In this document: positions 52,986 through 63,565 of the stretch, piece by piece
Position numbering within the stretch: position 1 is the stretch's first letter
Layout: each line of letters opens with the position of its first letter
DNA from: Rattus norvegicus
Taxonomy: Eukaryota; Chordata; Mammalia; Rodentia; Muridae
DNA length: 64,000 nucleotides
Direction: 5' to 3'
NCBI RefSeq assembly: GCF_036323735.1
Contig: NC_086027.1
Span: 88,606,662 to 88,670,661, forward strand
Notes under the pieces: model-generated
Told to the model about the DNA's origin: nothing
The model's database searches: none
Seen by the model: only the letters and a program-made list of their open reading frames with translations
Translations under genes and position numbers: made by a program

Positions 52986-53395
52986 CACAGCAAAGATATC
53001 CAAATTTTAAATATGGAACTTAAAGACCAAGAGAAATAAAATCCAGCCCAAGTGCAAGTCAATCTGGAAAACGAGCCAGGTTATCAGGGTATCAAGGCAG
53101 CAAAGAACACTTCGAAAGATGCCCACAGGTGGAAACACACCAGAAAATAAGGTAAGAGTAAAAGATGGGTTGGTTGGTGATCAGACCGGGAGAAGGCAGA
53201 AGGCGCAGGCTTTGAGAGTCCAGTAGAGGATCCTGGACAAGGCAGAAACTTGGAGTTTTGGCAATCATTTCTGAATGAATGAGAGAAAGTATGAAGATGA
53301 ATGCTGACTGATATTTCCAGAGACACATCCCAGAACCTGGGGTCAGCTAGTCAGCAGAGAATATGAACAGGGGCTATCTCCATGTAGGGGTGGTG
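52986..53395. other. Unique stretch, no gene seen
   Basis: Nothing recognised. Confidence 0.35.
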
Positions 53396-53632
53396 ATGGA
53401 GGAGGAAAAGGAGGAGGAGGAGGAGAAGGGGGGAGGAAGAAGAGGAGGAGAGGAAGAGGGAGAGGGAGGGGAGGAGGAGGAAAAGGGGAAGGGGAGGGGG
53501 AGGAGGAGGGAAGGGGGAGGAGAATGAGGAGGAAAAGGGGGATGGGCAGCAGGAGGGGAAGGGGGAAAGGGAGGGGAGGAGGAGGAAAAGGGGGAGGGGG
53601 AGGAGGAGGGGAGAGGGAGGAAGAGGAGGAGG
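53396..53632. repeat. Polypurine (GGA/GGGGA/AAAGG) tract
   Basis: About 237 bp in which nearly every base is A or G, built of GGAGGAGG, AAAAGGGG and GGGAGGGG words. Two related stretches of about 45-50 bp, each containing GGGAGGGGAGGAGGAGGAAA, occur at about 53463-53510 and 53569-53610, so the tract grew partly by duplication. G-runs of 4-5 make G-quadruplexes possible as well as triplexes. Confidence 0.95.
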
Positions 53633-54289
53633 TATCAAAGACGCCTCACTATTATGACAGTGGAGAGCTACAGTTTCATACAATAACCCACATTATCCAG
53701 AGTGACCACCACAATTCTGGTTCAAACCGTGGCTGGGATGCAGTACTGGAAGGCAAGCGTTTCCCTGTTGGATGCAGGTTGAGTGAACCAAGATCAGCTT
53801 TCCTATTGACGGCATCCCCCAAGTCACACCGCTGCCTGGTAGTTGCTTATGGTCAGTGTCTCATCCCTCAGCTATCTCCGGAACAGAGATGAAAACAGTG
53901 CGCCTCCCCCAGAAGATTGTTCCGTGGCTGCAACTTGTCTCACACATGATCACTATAATAAAACACAGGACAGTTTCCCTCCCTGTTCTCGGGCAAGGGG
54001 CCAACCAGAAGGGGAATGTGGGATGGAAGAGCACAGGTCGCCCCTCAATTACCAATGTTCATTTGTGCTCTCCCCAACCTGTCAATTACAGGTAAACCAG
54101 CCCTGCAACACTGCAGAAAAACTCAAGGTCGAGCAAGAGACACTGAACTTGTGCTGCTGGACTCCTCTGCCAGATAAGGAGGAAAGCTCAGATGTTTGTT
54201 TTCTTTGCCTTCTAAGAAAGGGACCAAAAGCCAGAGTTGCAGAAAATTCTCTTTTTATTTCAGGTGTTTGCTTACTAAACCAAAGCTCT
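53633..54289. other. Unique stretch, no gene seen
   Basis: The longest frame of the right arm (plus, 53843-54604, 253 codons) begins here. It runs through unique DNA into a B3 SINE and a CA array, and has no domain or exon border. I reject it as a gene. Confidence 0.4.
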
Positions 54290-54690
54290 ATCGAGCTGGG
54301 GAGGTGGTCCCATGGTGAAGAGCTCTGGTTACTGTTCCAGATGACCCAGGGCCTGCTCTCAGCACCCAGGGCAGGTGGCTTACAACCACCTATAACTCCA
54401 GTTTCAAGTCATCCAATGCCCTCTTCTAGCTTCCTCAGGCAACTAACGGAAGTACCATGCGCATCCCATGCCCCCATATTCATTCTCTCTCCCTCTCCCT
54501 CTCTCTCTAACACATACACACACACATACAGGCACATGTGCACACACATGCATGTACTCTCTCACACACGCATGCACACCCGTGCATGCGTGGCACACAG
54601 ATAGATGCACACACACACATACACACACAGATGCACACACACATGCATACACACGCAAAATTAAAAATAAAATAAATATTAAAACAAAAA
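54290..54690 (+). mobile_element. B3 SINE with internal CA-rich expansion
   Basis: 'GAGCTGGGGAGGTGGTCCCA', 'CCCAGGGCCTGCTCTCAGCA CCCA', 'GGTGGCTTACAACCACCTAT' and 'CATCCAATGCCCTCTTCTAG' give the B3 body. Its 3' end then holds (CT)n and interrupted CACACA/CATGCA units (54483-54655) before 'AAAATTAAAAATAAAATAAA'. Confidence 0.85.
54483..54655. repeat. CT then CA-rich cryptic microsatellite
   Basis: TCTCTCCCTCTCCCTCTCTCT, then alternating CACACA, CATGCA and CACATG words. The His/Thr- and Cys/Val-rich frames here are artefacts. Confidence 0.9.
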
Positions 54691-56369
54691 GTTCTGTCAT
54701 GATTTGGGAATGGGGAGCTGAGAAGGGAATACATGAGATCTCCTTTCTCTATGGGGGTCAAGTATCAAGACCTCTGCTGGGTGTTTACGATTGCAGATGG
54801 TGCCAAGCTCTGCGTGGGCTACATTTATTCCTACATGGCTGTAATAAAGTTCAAGTTGTAAATGAAGCACAGTGAGATATCAATAACTAATAATAAAACC
54901 ACGACAATGTACTGTGACATAGCATACACTGCTCACTGTTGTACACCATAACAAAAGTTATGTAAAAGTGGTCCCTTTCTCTCAAAAGGATCAAGACAAA
55001 TAATACTTTTGCATCATACTTACCATGGATGACTAAGACTGTGCAAGGTGAAGCCAAGCATAAGGTTGGAGAGCTAGAATTGATGGTTCAGCCACTCAAG
55101 GCCAGTCTCACAACGAAAGTGTGAACAATAAGAGTGGACTGCTGCGTCACTTTTGAAGGACATTGACACTAATAACAAGAATGGAAAGTTGCCTGAAATT
55201 ATTGATTTTTTTCTGTAAGAATCACCATTTTATTTACTTTTGTATAAAGCAAAATATAAGTGATTCCATTTTATTTATTGAAAGGACAGTTAGTAAGGGC
55301 CTGACCCAAGCTAGACTTTCAGTTCCTAGTCTCCGGGAAATAAACACATTATCCAATGGTACAAATCCTTACTCATTTGGAATTGTCATGTGAGTGGGAG
55401 AAGATGAATAAAAAGCCCACGAGAAATGTCCTGTTGGGATACTAAAGTGTTACAAAGAACATACAAACAGGAAGCAGAGGGACAGGGCTAGAGGTGGGGA
55501 TGCAGGACTAAGGCTGTGCCTCTTCAAGATGGTGATGTCTGAGAGAGCCAAGGATCTGAGAGACATGTAGGGATTCCTAGTGTAGGTGTTCCCTGCAGAG
55601 GGACTAGGGCACCATCAGTTTATGCAAACTCCAACCCAATCTAGGTGTGCTGTAATTTTATTTGTGGAACCTAGCAGTCCTGGCTAGTTTTCAGGAAGGA
55701 GTGTGTGTAGCAAGGGCAGTGAATGAGTAAGGGAAGACAGATAGAAGGCGACATTGAAAGACAGCAGACGCTGTGTCACAGAGGTCGCTGGGATGACTTT
55801 TCCGTTTTCCTTTGAGGGTAACAGGAAGTTAGTCGGAGGTGCTGAACACAGAAGTGTTAATTTTATTCATTTAACTGTCTAATCAACTGCACTCAGTATT
55901 CAGTGATTCAAATAGATTGCTGATCATCTACTGCATTTACTGCATTAGGACAACAGTATTAGGAAACTATTTTAGCTTCCCAGGTGCTCTCCTACTATGT
56001 GAGGAAGATGACACTTAGCAAAGCATTAGGCAGCAATGGAAACATTTGGGGGCAGCCAGGGAGGCTTTGTCCAGAGTACCATAGCTGGATGGATCCCTTG
56101 GGCCAGAAAAGTCTGCACGGTGCTTAGGAGGGGGATGAACTAGCTGGCCAAAGAAAGAGGATAGATGGGAACGATTCTCTCTCCCTCCTGTGCTAAGCAC
56201 ACAGATGTGATCTTCTAAGATGTGAAGGTTACCTACGCCTTCTGGGAGCATTTCAGATTCTACACCCAGTACCCAGTGACTTTTCCAGTGCAATGAATTG
56301 TAGGGTTAATGAAAGGGCCAGTGAGCTGGAACTCTGTAGACACAGTCAAAGTAGACCTTTACTTTTTTT
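54691..56369. other. Unique stretch, no gene seen
   Basis: About 1.7 kb with no confident repeat. AT-rich at 54880-55000 and 55190-55270. No exon or domain recognised. Confidence 0.35.
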
Positions 56370-56552
56370 TTTTAAAGGATGTATTTATTTAATGTATAAG
56401 TGTTCTATCTGCATATACACCTGTGTGCCAGAAGAGGGCATTGGATCCCATTACAGATGGTTGCGAGGCACCATGTGGTTGCTGGGAATTGAACTCAGGA
56501 CCTGTGGAAGAACAGACAGTGTTCTTAACCACTGGGCCATCTCTCCAGCCCA
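56370..56552 (-). mobile_element. B2/B3-type SINE
   Basis: Reverse-complement B2: a T-run, then 'GATGTATTTATTTAATGTAT', 'GTGTGCCAGAAGAGGGCATT', 'GGATCCCATTACAGATGGTT', 'GGGAATTGAACTCAGGACCT' and 'CTTAACCACTGGGCCATCTC TCCAGCCC'. Nearly full length, with intact Pol III boxes. Confidence 0.95.
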
Positions 56553-57344
56553 GACCTTTACTCTTATACATCACATGCACAGCCCTGGCCTGCAGCAGGA
56601 GTGTGGACCTCAGTAAATGTGCACTGAATGAGACAGTTGTGGCTTTTCTATCAGGATTCCTGCTTCTGAGACGTTAGCACCCAGAAAATTTCTTGGCAGA
56701 CGATGACAGCTGATAAATGTCAGTGGGATAAATAGCCAACTTTTGCATAAATTTGAAGAAAGCACCACGATGTGCTTCTGATCAAGTAATCAGCTTCATC
56801 AGTCAGTCTTGACCCATTTTTTTAAGCTGTCTGAGAAGGCACAGGAAAGACTGTATTCCTATTACTTTTCTAAAATGGCCAGAGAATGTGATATCACAGG
56901 GGAGTATTATTGCAGTCTGGAGCCAGGGGGCCTGGGTCGAGCATCTCCTGGGTCTCAAGACAGTTCTAAGAAGTAGAGCCTATAGGTAAGTCCTTTAAGC
57001 CCGATTTTCACTAGATCGGTGTTTTCAGGTTAGACCAGTGAGGTTAAATTGCTGTAAAGAAAGCTAGCATCCTCAGAGGAAGTGGCAGAAACAAATCCCC
57101 AGAAAATGCTTAGTGCTTTTGTGAAAACTGGAAACTTGGAGTCTTCAAGCAATAGGAGTCTACCCTCCGACAGAACTAGAAGCTAGATACCAAAAAGATG
57201 TGAGCATCATCAGCCACTTTTATTCCCAGGGTACCACCGGGTAGTTCTGGGAGACCTTTGGTTTTGGGGCACATAATCTAAACTCTGTTTCTGTGGTCAG
57301 ATCATACATCTTCTTTCTCAATGATTCCACTGGTTCATTTTCAT
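56553..57344. other. Mostly unique; possible MIR at 56915-57050
   Basis: 'GCAGTCTGGAGCCAGGGGGC CTGGGTCGAGC' resembles the MIR 5' core ('actctggagccagactgcctgggttcgaatc'). The remainder is unrecognised. Confidence 0.35.
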
Positions 57345-57480
57345 AAGGACTTTGACATTGGGTTTAGGGTCCACCCAGATGATCCTATTAGAATCTTCAG
57401 TTGCACCTTTAAAGACTCTGTCTCCAAATAAGTTTATTCTTACAGTCTCCAGTTGTTGAGGTATGCAGACATTTTGGCAC
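57345..57480 (-). mobile_element. Possible MLT1-type LTR fragment
   Basis: 'GGGTCCACCCAGATGATCCT', 'CAGTTGCACCTTTAAAGACT' and 'CTGTCTCCAAATAAGTTTAT' fit a reverse-oriented MLT1/MaLR 5' part ('cacatctgcaaagaccctatttccaaataaggtcac'). Confidence 0.5.
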
Positions 57481-59138
57481 TGAGGAGATCAAACACTCAT
57501 TGTGCTCTGCCCCACCCAACCAATAAGACAGCTAGAGATCCAAGAGTAGAGGAAATCATAAAAACTTGTTGGCATTTTGTGCTTTGTACAAATACATATC
57601 ACAGAAAATATTATCCTTGCCCAGCCTTCTTCCCTCAGCATTCCCCATTCTTAACCACATCTGTGGTGTCTACCTCCTCGTCCCTCTCACTTTCTATCTG
57701 AATGCTTTCACTGGTTGGCAAATTGCTTTTTAAAGAAAGCAGCAGGTAAGTCAGACCAAAAATATTAGTAGTCAATACCACAGTTGGGGCAAAGAATCTG
57801 GTGAATAAGAGTTGGAGGTAAATATCCCTCCATTTTCTTTTCTTTGGTGTTGCAATGTACCTAGAATTTTGAAGATCTCTAGTGGGTTTCAGCCCTAACT
57901 GACCACAGATAAGTTCTCATTGACCAAACAGTATTGCCTTTCCTTCTTTAAAGATAGGACTGCCTTCCCGGTAAAACAGCTGTATTCAGATACTTGGATC
58001 ATGATTTGCTTCAGAGAAGTTTGCAGTAGAAGATGAGATAATATGCACACACTTCTACTTATTGAACATACTTATTATTCCAAGTGTCATGGTGAGGATT
58101 TTGTCACAATACATTTATCCATTAACGATACCCATTTTCTTCCACACTGCCATCATGTCACTGAACCAGAAGTGCAGAGAATGGAGTATCTTGCTGAAGA
58201 ATGAAAGCAGACGTTTGCACTCTCTCCAAAGGAGTCATAAAAGCATCCCCTTAACATCTGTTATATCATCTTCTTGTATTCAAGTCCCTCATGGTCACCA
58301 AGAAATGGGCTCTGAGACAGACAGGGACATAGAAAGTACATCTTGGAGTGTTGCCAATGTCAGTATTCGTGGGGTAATGAACAAAGCATGAGTGGGCAGA
58401 GGGAGAAGTTGGACTGAGATACAGTCACAGAAGCCCTGTCTTATCTCAGTGGAAAGTAAAAACTAGAACATCTTTTTATACTTTTCCATGTGAGACAAAG
58501 GGGCAGGCTCCTTGTATGTTCCTGTCATTAATACTCAGATAGATGTTCCCTACCAATGAGAAGAAAATATGACTCTGTAGGGTGAGTTCATTTGACACAG
58601 GACAGTTACAGAGTACTACTAAGCTGTAAACCTTCCCCTACTGCAAGTACTTAGGTGGGAAGGAGGAAGGAGGTGGCTCACTTCTGAAACATCACTACAT
58701 TTCATCCCACTCGGTGCCTGGATCTGGGCTTTACTTATTGTCCTAATCTGTGGGAACAACTCTTTCATACATTTGGTTGATCTTTGGGATTTTACAAAAA
58801 AGAGGTTATGAGGTGAAAGATAAGCCTCATCCTTATTGGTCTTAAAGCTGCAGTTATTTTCTCATTCTAAATTTACCCCATCCTCAGCTATATCTTCTGT
58901 TAGGTAAATTTACTTATAGTACAATTTAGACCCTCAACCCCAAAGATCCTAAACATTGGTCAATATGCCCTTCTCAGGCTATTTATGGCTGCCACATTCA
59001 TCTACTTAGTATCAATGTTAGACACGAGAGCACCAAAAGCTAGATGTTCAATACATCACATCATAGTCTTCCCCAGCTCTACTATGTAACAAAGCCTTCT
59101 CTTTATAGCCATGATTACGTCTGTCAAGACAAAAGAAG
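57481..59138. other. Unrecognised stretch, no gene seen
   Basis: About 1.7 kb without confident repeats, perhaps very old ERVL/MaLR debris. The CAG|GTAAGT donor-like site at 57742-57750 has no exon support. The plus frame at 58062-58391 (109 codons) shows no domain. Confidence 0.3.
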
Positions 59139-59264
59139 CTTACTTTGCTTCTTTTTTTTTTCTTTTTTTTTCCCGGAGCTGGGGACCGAACCCAGGGCCT
59201 TGCGCTTGCTAGGCAAGCGCTCTACCACTGAGCTAAATCCCCAACCCCACTTACTTTGCTTCTT
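59139..59264 (-). mobile_element. Young ID SINE with 15-bp target-site duplication
   Basis: On the minus strand a consensus ID: 'GGGGTTGGGGATTTAGCTCA', 'GTGGTAGAGCGCTTGCCTAG', 'CAAGCGCAAGGCCCTGGGTT', 'CGGTCCCCAGCTCCGGGAAA', then an A-rich tail. Identical copies of CTTACTTTGCTTCTT flank it at 59139-59153 and 59250-59264. It differs at very few positions from the ID at 11126-11232, so both are recent. The A and B boxes are intact. Confidence 0.97.
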
Positions 59265-59473
59265 GTTGGCAAAAGGAGCCAAAAGAATCTGAGTATAGCT
59301 CAATAGCTTAAAAGTTAATGGAATTCTCTTTAAACTTATGGTGAAAGTATTCATTCCGGGAACCAGAACCTTTAAATCTATACTAGGATTATAGAGACAA
59401 AAATATACTTCTGGGCATGATGATGCATGTGTCAAGACAGGAGGGGGTGCTTCCTTCCACTTCCACCTCTTTT
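59265..59473. other. Short unique stretch
   Basis: Nothing recognised between the ID and the MaLR LTR. Confidence 0.35.
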
Positions 59474-59852
59474 TGGTGGTTTGCATGAAAATGTCCCCTA
59501 TAGGCTCATATGTTTGATTACTTATACAGTCTATGGAACTGTTTGGGAAGGATTGGGAGGTATAACCTCTTAATTGGTTGAAGAAGGTGTATCACTGGCG
59601 GTGGGTGGGCTTTCAGGTTTTCAAAAGTATTTTGAAAGCTGCTCCTAAACGGTTCTCTCTGTCTCTACTTTTGGATAAGGATGTAAGGTCTTGGATACTA
59701 CTCCAGCACTATTCCTACCTGTCTGCTCCCATGTTCCCTGACATGGAGTCATGGATTCACCCTCTGACACTGTAAGCCTCCAATAAGTTGTTTATTCATA
59801 AGTTGTCTTGGTCATGGTGTCTTATCACAGCAATAAAAAAATAACTAAGACA
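59474..59852 (+). mobile_element. MT-type MaLR solo LTR
   Basis: 'TGGTGGTTTGCATGAAAATG TCCCCTATAGGCTCATATGT', 'GGAACTGTTTGGGAAGGATT', 'GGTGTATCACTGGCGGTGGG' and the end 'CACAGCAATAAAAAAATAAC TAAGACA'. Standard MT LTR landmarks. No internal retroviral region follows in this orientation. Confidence 0.88.
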
Positions 59853-61320
59853 CTCTTAATTCTGGATTTGTGCACTCTACATACTAGAAAGTCAACAACA
59901 TATGGTAGTCACTGCTTTAGACTTTATGTCAAATTTTAGGGGAGAGGCATTCTTGTCAGGGAACCATATACAAGTTTGAAACGCAATTGCATCTTCGAAA
60001 GTCCTTTCTGCTACTCTGTCAAGTCAATCATTTCTGCATAATGAAGTAAAAAGTGATATCAATATTTGGTGATCATGTGACCAATGTCACACCTTTATGG
60101 CTTAAAGTGAATTCTTTATCCAGTGTGATGTCAGTACACTAGATGTTCTGTAAGTCTTTTGATATTACTCCTGGCTGAGGCACAGTGGGAATGAAAGACA
60201 AAGTCATGTACCCTAAAATGTGTCTTTAATATCTACCAGATTAAATATCTTTAACATCTGCTAGCCTTTTACTATGGAAAGAGTCCACTCTGCTACTCTG
60301 TGACAAATTTCCTCAGTGGATAATGTCATATCAGGGCAATACAGCAAAGCTTTCATCTTTGGGAGCTTCAGAGATACAAGAATTTTCTTGATTTAAGGTA
60401 AGAGGATTGAATTTATATCCATGCTCAACAACCAGTCATTGAATTCTAGATGTCCCCAATAATACCTTGAGAGTGACAGCCATGACTTTCACCAGCTGAC
60501 ATAGATTTCCCCCAAAGCAACTCATCTGAACGCTTTCACCATCAACTGCCCTGACAGGGGTGGAGTGGTAGGATCTGGAGGCACAGCATTGACTAGTGCT
60601 CATTTATCGTCCCAAAAGTTTGCTCATGTTCCCTTCCTGGAGAAATAGATTGGCCTTGAATGGTCCTCTCTTGGGGAAGTTAGCAGATTGCTGTTGTTTT
60701 TAGTAGGAGCTATTTCAGAGGTGACAGGAGGAAGGAGGAATTCACAGAGTTAAATAACTGAGCTTGTGAATGTAAACCTCTTGCAATCATCTTTCTTGGG
60801 AAGAAGAGAGATTATGTAGAATTTACAGAGGATGACATAGACCACCATTCTTTCCCCCAGTGAATGCCCTTCTAAAATAGGAGGCTCAGGTTATAAGGGA
60901 AATTTGGAAGAATTTTTCTTGTGTGTGAAACTAATTAGTCCCCAGGGGAGCTGAGTCTATAGCCCTGGCTTCATTAGTACCATCCCCGCTGAACCAACTG
61001 GCTGGAGAGCAACCAAGCTTCCGGCAAGCATTAGCAGTTAAATCCTAGATTACTGGAGGGGTCAAGTTATTTTCTAATTCAGACAGACAAAGAGGCTTTA
61101 TGTTAATGTTATATACAAAATGTTCTATCCTAGTGTGTGAGAACCAACACTAGAATGTCAGAGGGTGGCTTAGCAGAAACTTTGAGAACACATTACTATT
61201 TGTGCCCCCAAAACATGATTTAAAAACATGAAGAAGAGCATCAGGGTTCAGGGATATTTTGGTGGGATAGATTTGAAAGAGGCCAAGATATACGAATGTG
61301 CTCAGGTCTTCCATGGCATC
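59853..61320. other. Unrecognised stretch between two opposed MaLR LTRs
   Basis: About 1.47 kb with no recognisable gag/pol motif, long frame or SINE. It could be decayed ERVL/MaLR internal sequence or plain unique DNA. The two flanking LTRs point in opposite directions, so this is not a simple provirus. Confidence 0.35.
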
Positions 61321-61676
61321 TGCCTTAGTTAGGATTCCTGTTGCTACCAAGAGATACCATTACCACAGCAACTCATGTAAAGGAAAGAATGTAACTGGAG
61401 CTGGTTTATAATTCGGAGGTTTAGTCCATTGTCATCATGTCAGGAAGAATGGTGGTACGTGGGCAAATGTGGTGCTTAAGGGTTTTACATCTGGATTCAC
61501 AGGCAGCAGGAAGAGAGAGTGACACAGAGCCTGGCTTGAACTTCTGAAATCCCAAAGCCCATCCCCAGTGACACACTTCCTCCAACAAGGCCACACCTAC
61601 TCCCACAAGGCCACACCTCCTAATAGTGCCACTCCCAATGGGCGTTTTGTGGGGCATTTTCTTTCAAACTATCACA
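61321..61676 (-). mobile_element. MT/ORR1-type MaLR solo LTR
   Basis: Begins 'TGCCTTAGTTAGGATTCCTG' and ends 'CTTTCAAACTATCACA'. The inside has 'CAGCAACTCATGTAAAGGAA', 'GGCAGCAGGAAGAGAGAGTG', 'CCCATCCCCAGTGACACACT TCC' and 'CCAACAAGGCCACACCTACT', the reverse complement of an MT/ORR1 LTR. TG...CA ends are preserved. Confidence 0.88.
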
Positions 61677-62039
61677 GCATCCAATCATCAGGCTGTGAGT
61701 GATGGTGCTCTAGGAACATGCTCTAAAGTTCTACGTCTATTCAGAGTGGAAAGAGAATATGAAGAACTGAATTCACCAAATTGCACATATAATGGATGAG
61801 GCAGATAGAAGGCTCACCAGCTCATGAGCTACTTGAATCCCTGAGCCCCGTGCTTTAGTCTATTATTTTCTATGATTTTAAGATCTGCCCTCTGTTAATT
61901 TGGGGAGGAGTCAAGTCTTTAAGCAGAGATAGTAATAAAGCCTAAGCTATTTCATGCCATATGTAGGGTAGAAAATGTGTAGGAATGATTCTCTTTCTAA
62001 ATAATGGAAAAAGCTCTTTCCTATGGTACAAGAAGCATT
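61677..62039. other. Unique stretch, no gene seen
   Basis: Nothing recognised. Confidence 0.35.
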
Positions 62040-62152
62040 ACATGTGCTAGATCTGGTGGGAGACTGAGGCAGGAGGATTGCAGGTTCAATGAATGCTTAG
62101 CTAAAGACTAAATTCAGAGCGAGACCCTGTTTCAATGTTAAAAAAAAATAGA
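62040..62152 (+). mobile_element. B1-type SINE fragment
   Basis: 'GGTGGGAGACTGAGGCAGGA GGATTGCAGGTTCAATG' and 'GAGCGAGACCCTGTTTCAAT', then a 9-A tail. This is the right part of a 7SL-derived B1. Confidence 0.7.
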
Positions 62153-62236
62153 GGGCTGGGGATGTAGTTCAATGGTAGTACTTCCTGGCGTTTGTGAGGC
62201 CCTTTGTTCAATCCCCAGTGATGGAAGAAAAAGTTA
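62153..62236 (+). mobile_element. ID-type SINE (diverged)
   Basis: 'GGGCTGGGGATGTAGTTCAA TGGTAGT' (A box) and 'GAGGCCCTTTGTTCAATCCC CAG' (B box), then a short purine-rich tail. Older than the two young ID copies. It directly follows the B1 A-tail, a common SINE landing site. Confidence 0.85.
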
Positions 62237-62611
62237 AAACAAACAAAAAGCAAAACAAAGTATAACAGAAGCAGATAAGCTGACCAAAGAAAATGGAGGT
62301 CAAACCGGAGGAAACTATTAAACAGGTTCCTTCTCTAATGAGAACCTAGATGGCCCTCAGGCCCAACAACACTGAAATTGCCTCTGAACGCCTGTAAGGT
62401 GCTGCTGCTTGTGCCTCCCAAAATGTTTGCGATGACTTTCTCATTTTTATCCTCTAACTCTCAGAACCCAAAAATCACTTGTATCAAAGGGTGGAGGCAG
62501 GTAACCACTGTCTCGAGTGGGGGTTTTCATGCTAATCTGAATTGCCAACTTGACTGGATGGAGAGACGCCTAGAAGATTAGTGAAGCCCTCTCCTCCCTC
62601 TCCCCACACAC
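62237..62611. other. Unique stretch, no gene seen
   Basis: Nothing recognised apart from a CAAAA-rich patch at about 62236-62263. Confidence 0.35.
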
Positions 62612-62697
62612 GTGTGTGTGCATGCGTGTGTGTGTGTGTGTGTGTGTGTTTGTGTGTGTGTATGTAAGTACCTGTGTGTTTCCATAGATGATTGACA

Positions 62698-62736
<39 letters not shown>
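62612..62736. repeat. TG-rich and (GA)18 microsatellites
   Basis: An interrupted TG run (62612-62663), then after 38 bp a pure GA run (62701-62736). Confidence 0.95.
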
Positions 62737-62739
<3 letters not shown>

Positions 62740-63080
62740 AGGAAAGAAGTTTAACCTGAAAGTAAGAAGCATCTTACTTTCATGGGTGGAATCTAAGTAG
62801 GAGAAGAGGAAGCCAGTCAGTGTGTGCAGGCTGTCCTGCAGAGGAGAACGATTAATGCTGCTTCCGGGACAGCAGACTGAGCTCCACCAGTCTCTCAATG
62901 AACACTCACCCTGATGATTTTCAGGGCATCCCCCAGGCTTCAGTCTCAGACTGGGGCGATGCCATTGGTCTTCCTTGTTTTAAGGATTCCAGTTTCTTGG
63001 ACTGGGCAGCCAGGAGTTCTCTGGTGCTTCTGCATACAGATGGCTATCCAATTGAGCAGGCCAGTCCAGTAAAACCTCTT
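62737..63080. other. Unique stretch, no gene seen
   Basis: Nothing recognised. Confidence 0.35.
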
Positions 63081-63085
63081 TAAAT

Positions 63086-63129
63086 CATACACACACGCAC
63101 CTGCACATGTCCATGCATGTGCACAGGGA

Positions 63130-63189
<60 letters not shown>
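63086..63189. repeat. CA-rich lead and (AC)26 microsatellite
   Basis: Interrupted CACACG/CATGTC words (63086-63136), then a pure AC run (63137-63189). Confidence 0.97.
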
Positions 63190-63192
<3 letters not shown>

Positions 63193-63284
63193 TCTGCCCC
63201 TTCAGTGAACACAGATAGTTCCAATTCCTTTCTCTGTCTTTGCTTATTTTCCTTGTTCAAATCTGTGACGATGACGACAGCAGT

Positions 63285-63428
63285 GACAACCTGTCTCATT
63301 TACTTGAATGTAAACTCTATGAGGACAGGGTAAATGTTTGCATTATTTCACAGTCAAGTCCCCATGCCTGGCTGGGAATTAATCCTTCTGTGTTGAACAA
63401 ATGCAGAACAAATGATGAGGTGGTTTAT
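63285..63428 (+). mobile_element. L2 3' end
   Basis: 'TTGAATGTAAACTCTATGAG GACAGGGTAAATG', 'CAAGTCCCCATGCCTGGCTG' and 'TTGAACAAATG' follow the L2 end ('gaatgtaagctccatgagggcagggac', 'cccagtgcctggc', 'tgttgaatgaatg'). Confidence 0.65.
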
Positions 63429-63437
63429 AAAGCAAGC

Positions 63438-63565
63438 ATAATGCTTCAATTTGGAGTCAATGTTTGGAACTTGTTCCTGCCCCTGCCGTTAAGCATCTTT
63501 ATGAGTAAGACTCACAACCTCTCTGGATATCACTGTGAAACAGAATGTAAGAAGTTTATTCTAGT
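63438..63565 (+). mobile_element. MIR SINE fragment
   Basis: 'TTTGGAGTCAATGTTTGGAA', 'CTGCCCCTGCCGTTAAGCAT', 'ACTCACAACCTCTCTGGATA' and 'GTGAAACAGAATGTAAG' match the MIR core to 3' order. Confidence 0.5.

Noticed and set aside
53843..54604. 253-codon plus-strand frame
   Set aside because: It starts in unique DNA and continues through a B3 SINE and its CA array. No recognised domain, no splice borders.
59474..61676. A complete endogenous retrovirus bounded by two LTRs
   Set aside because: The LTRs are in opposite orientation, differ in sequence, and no gag/pol/env-like frame lies between them.
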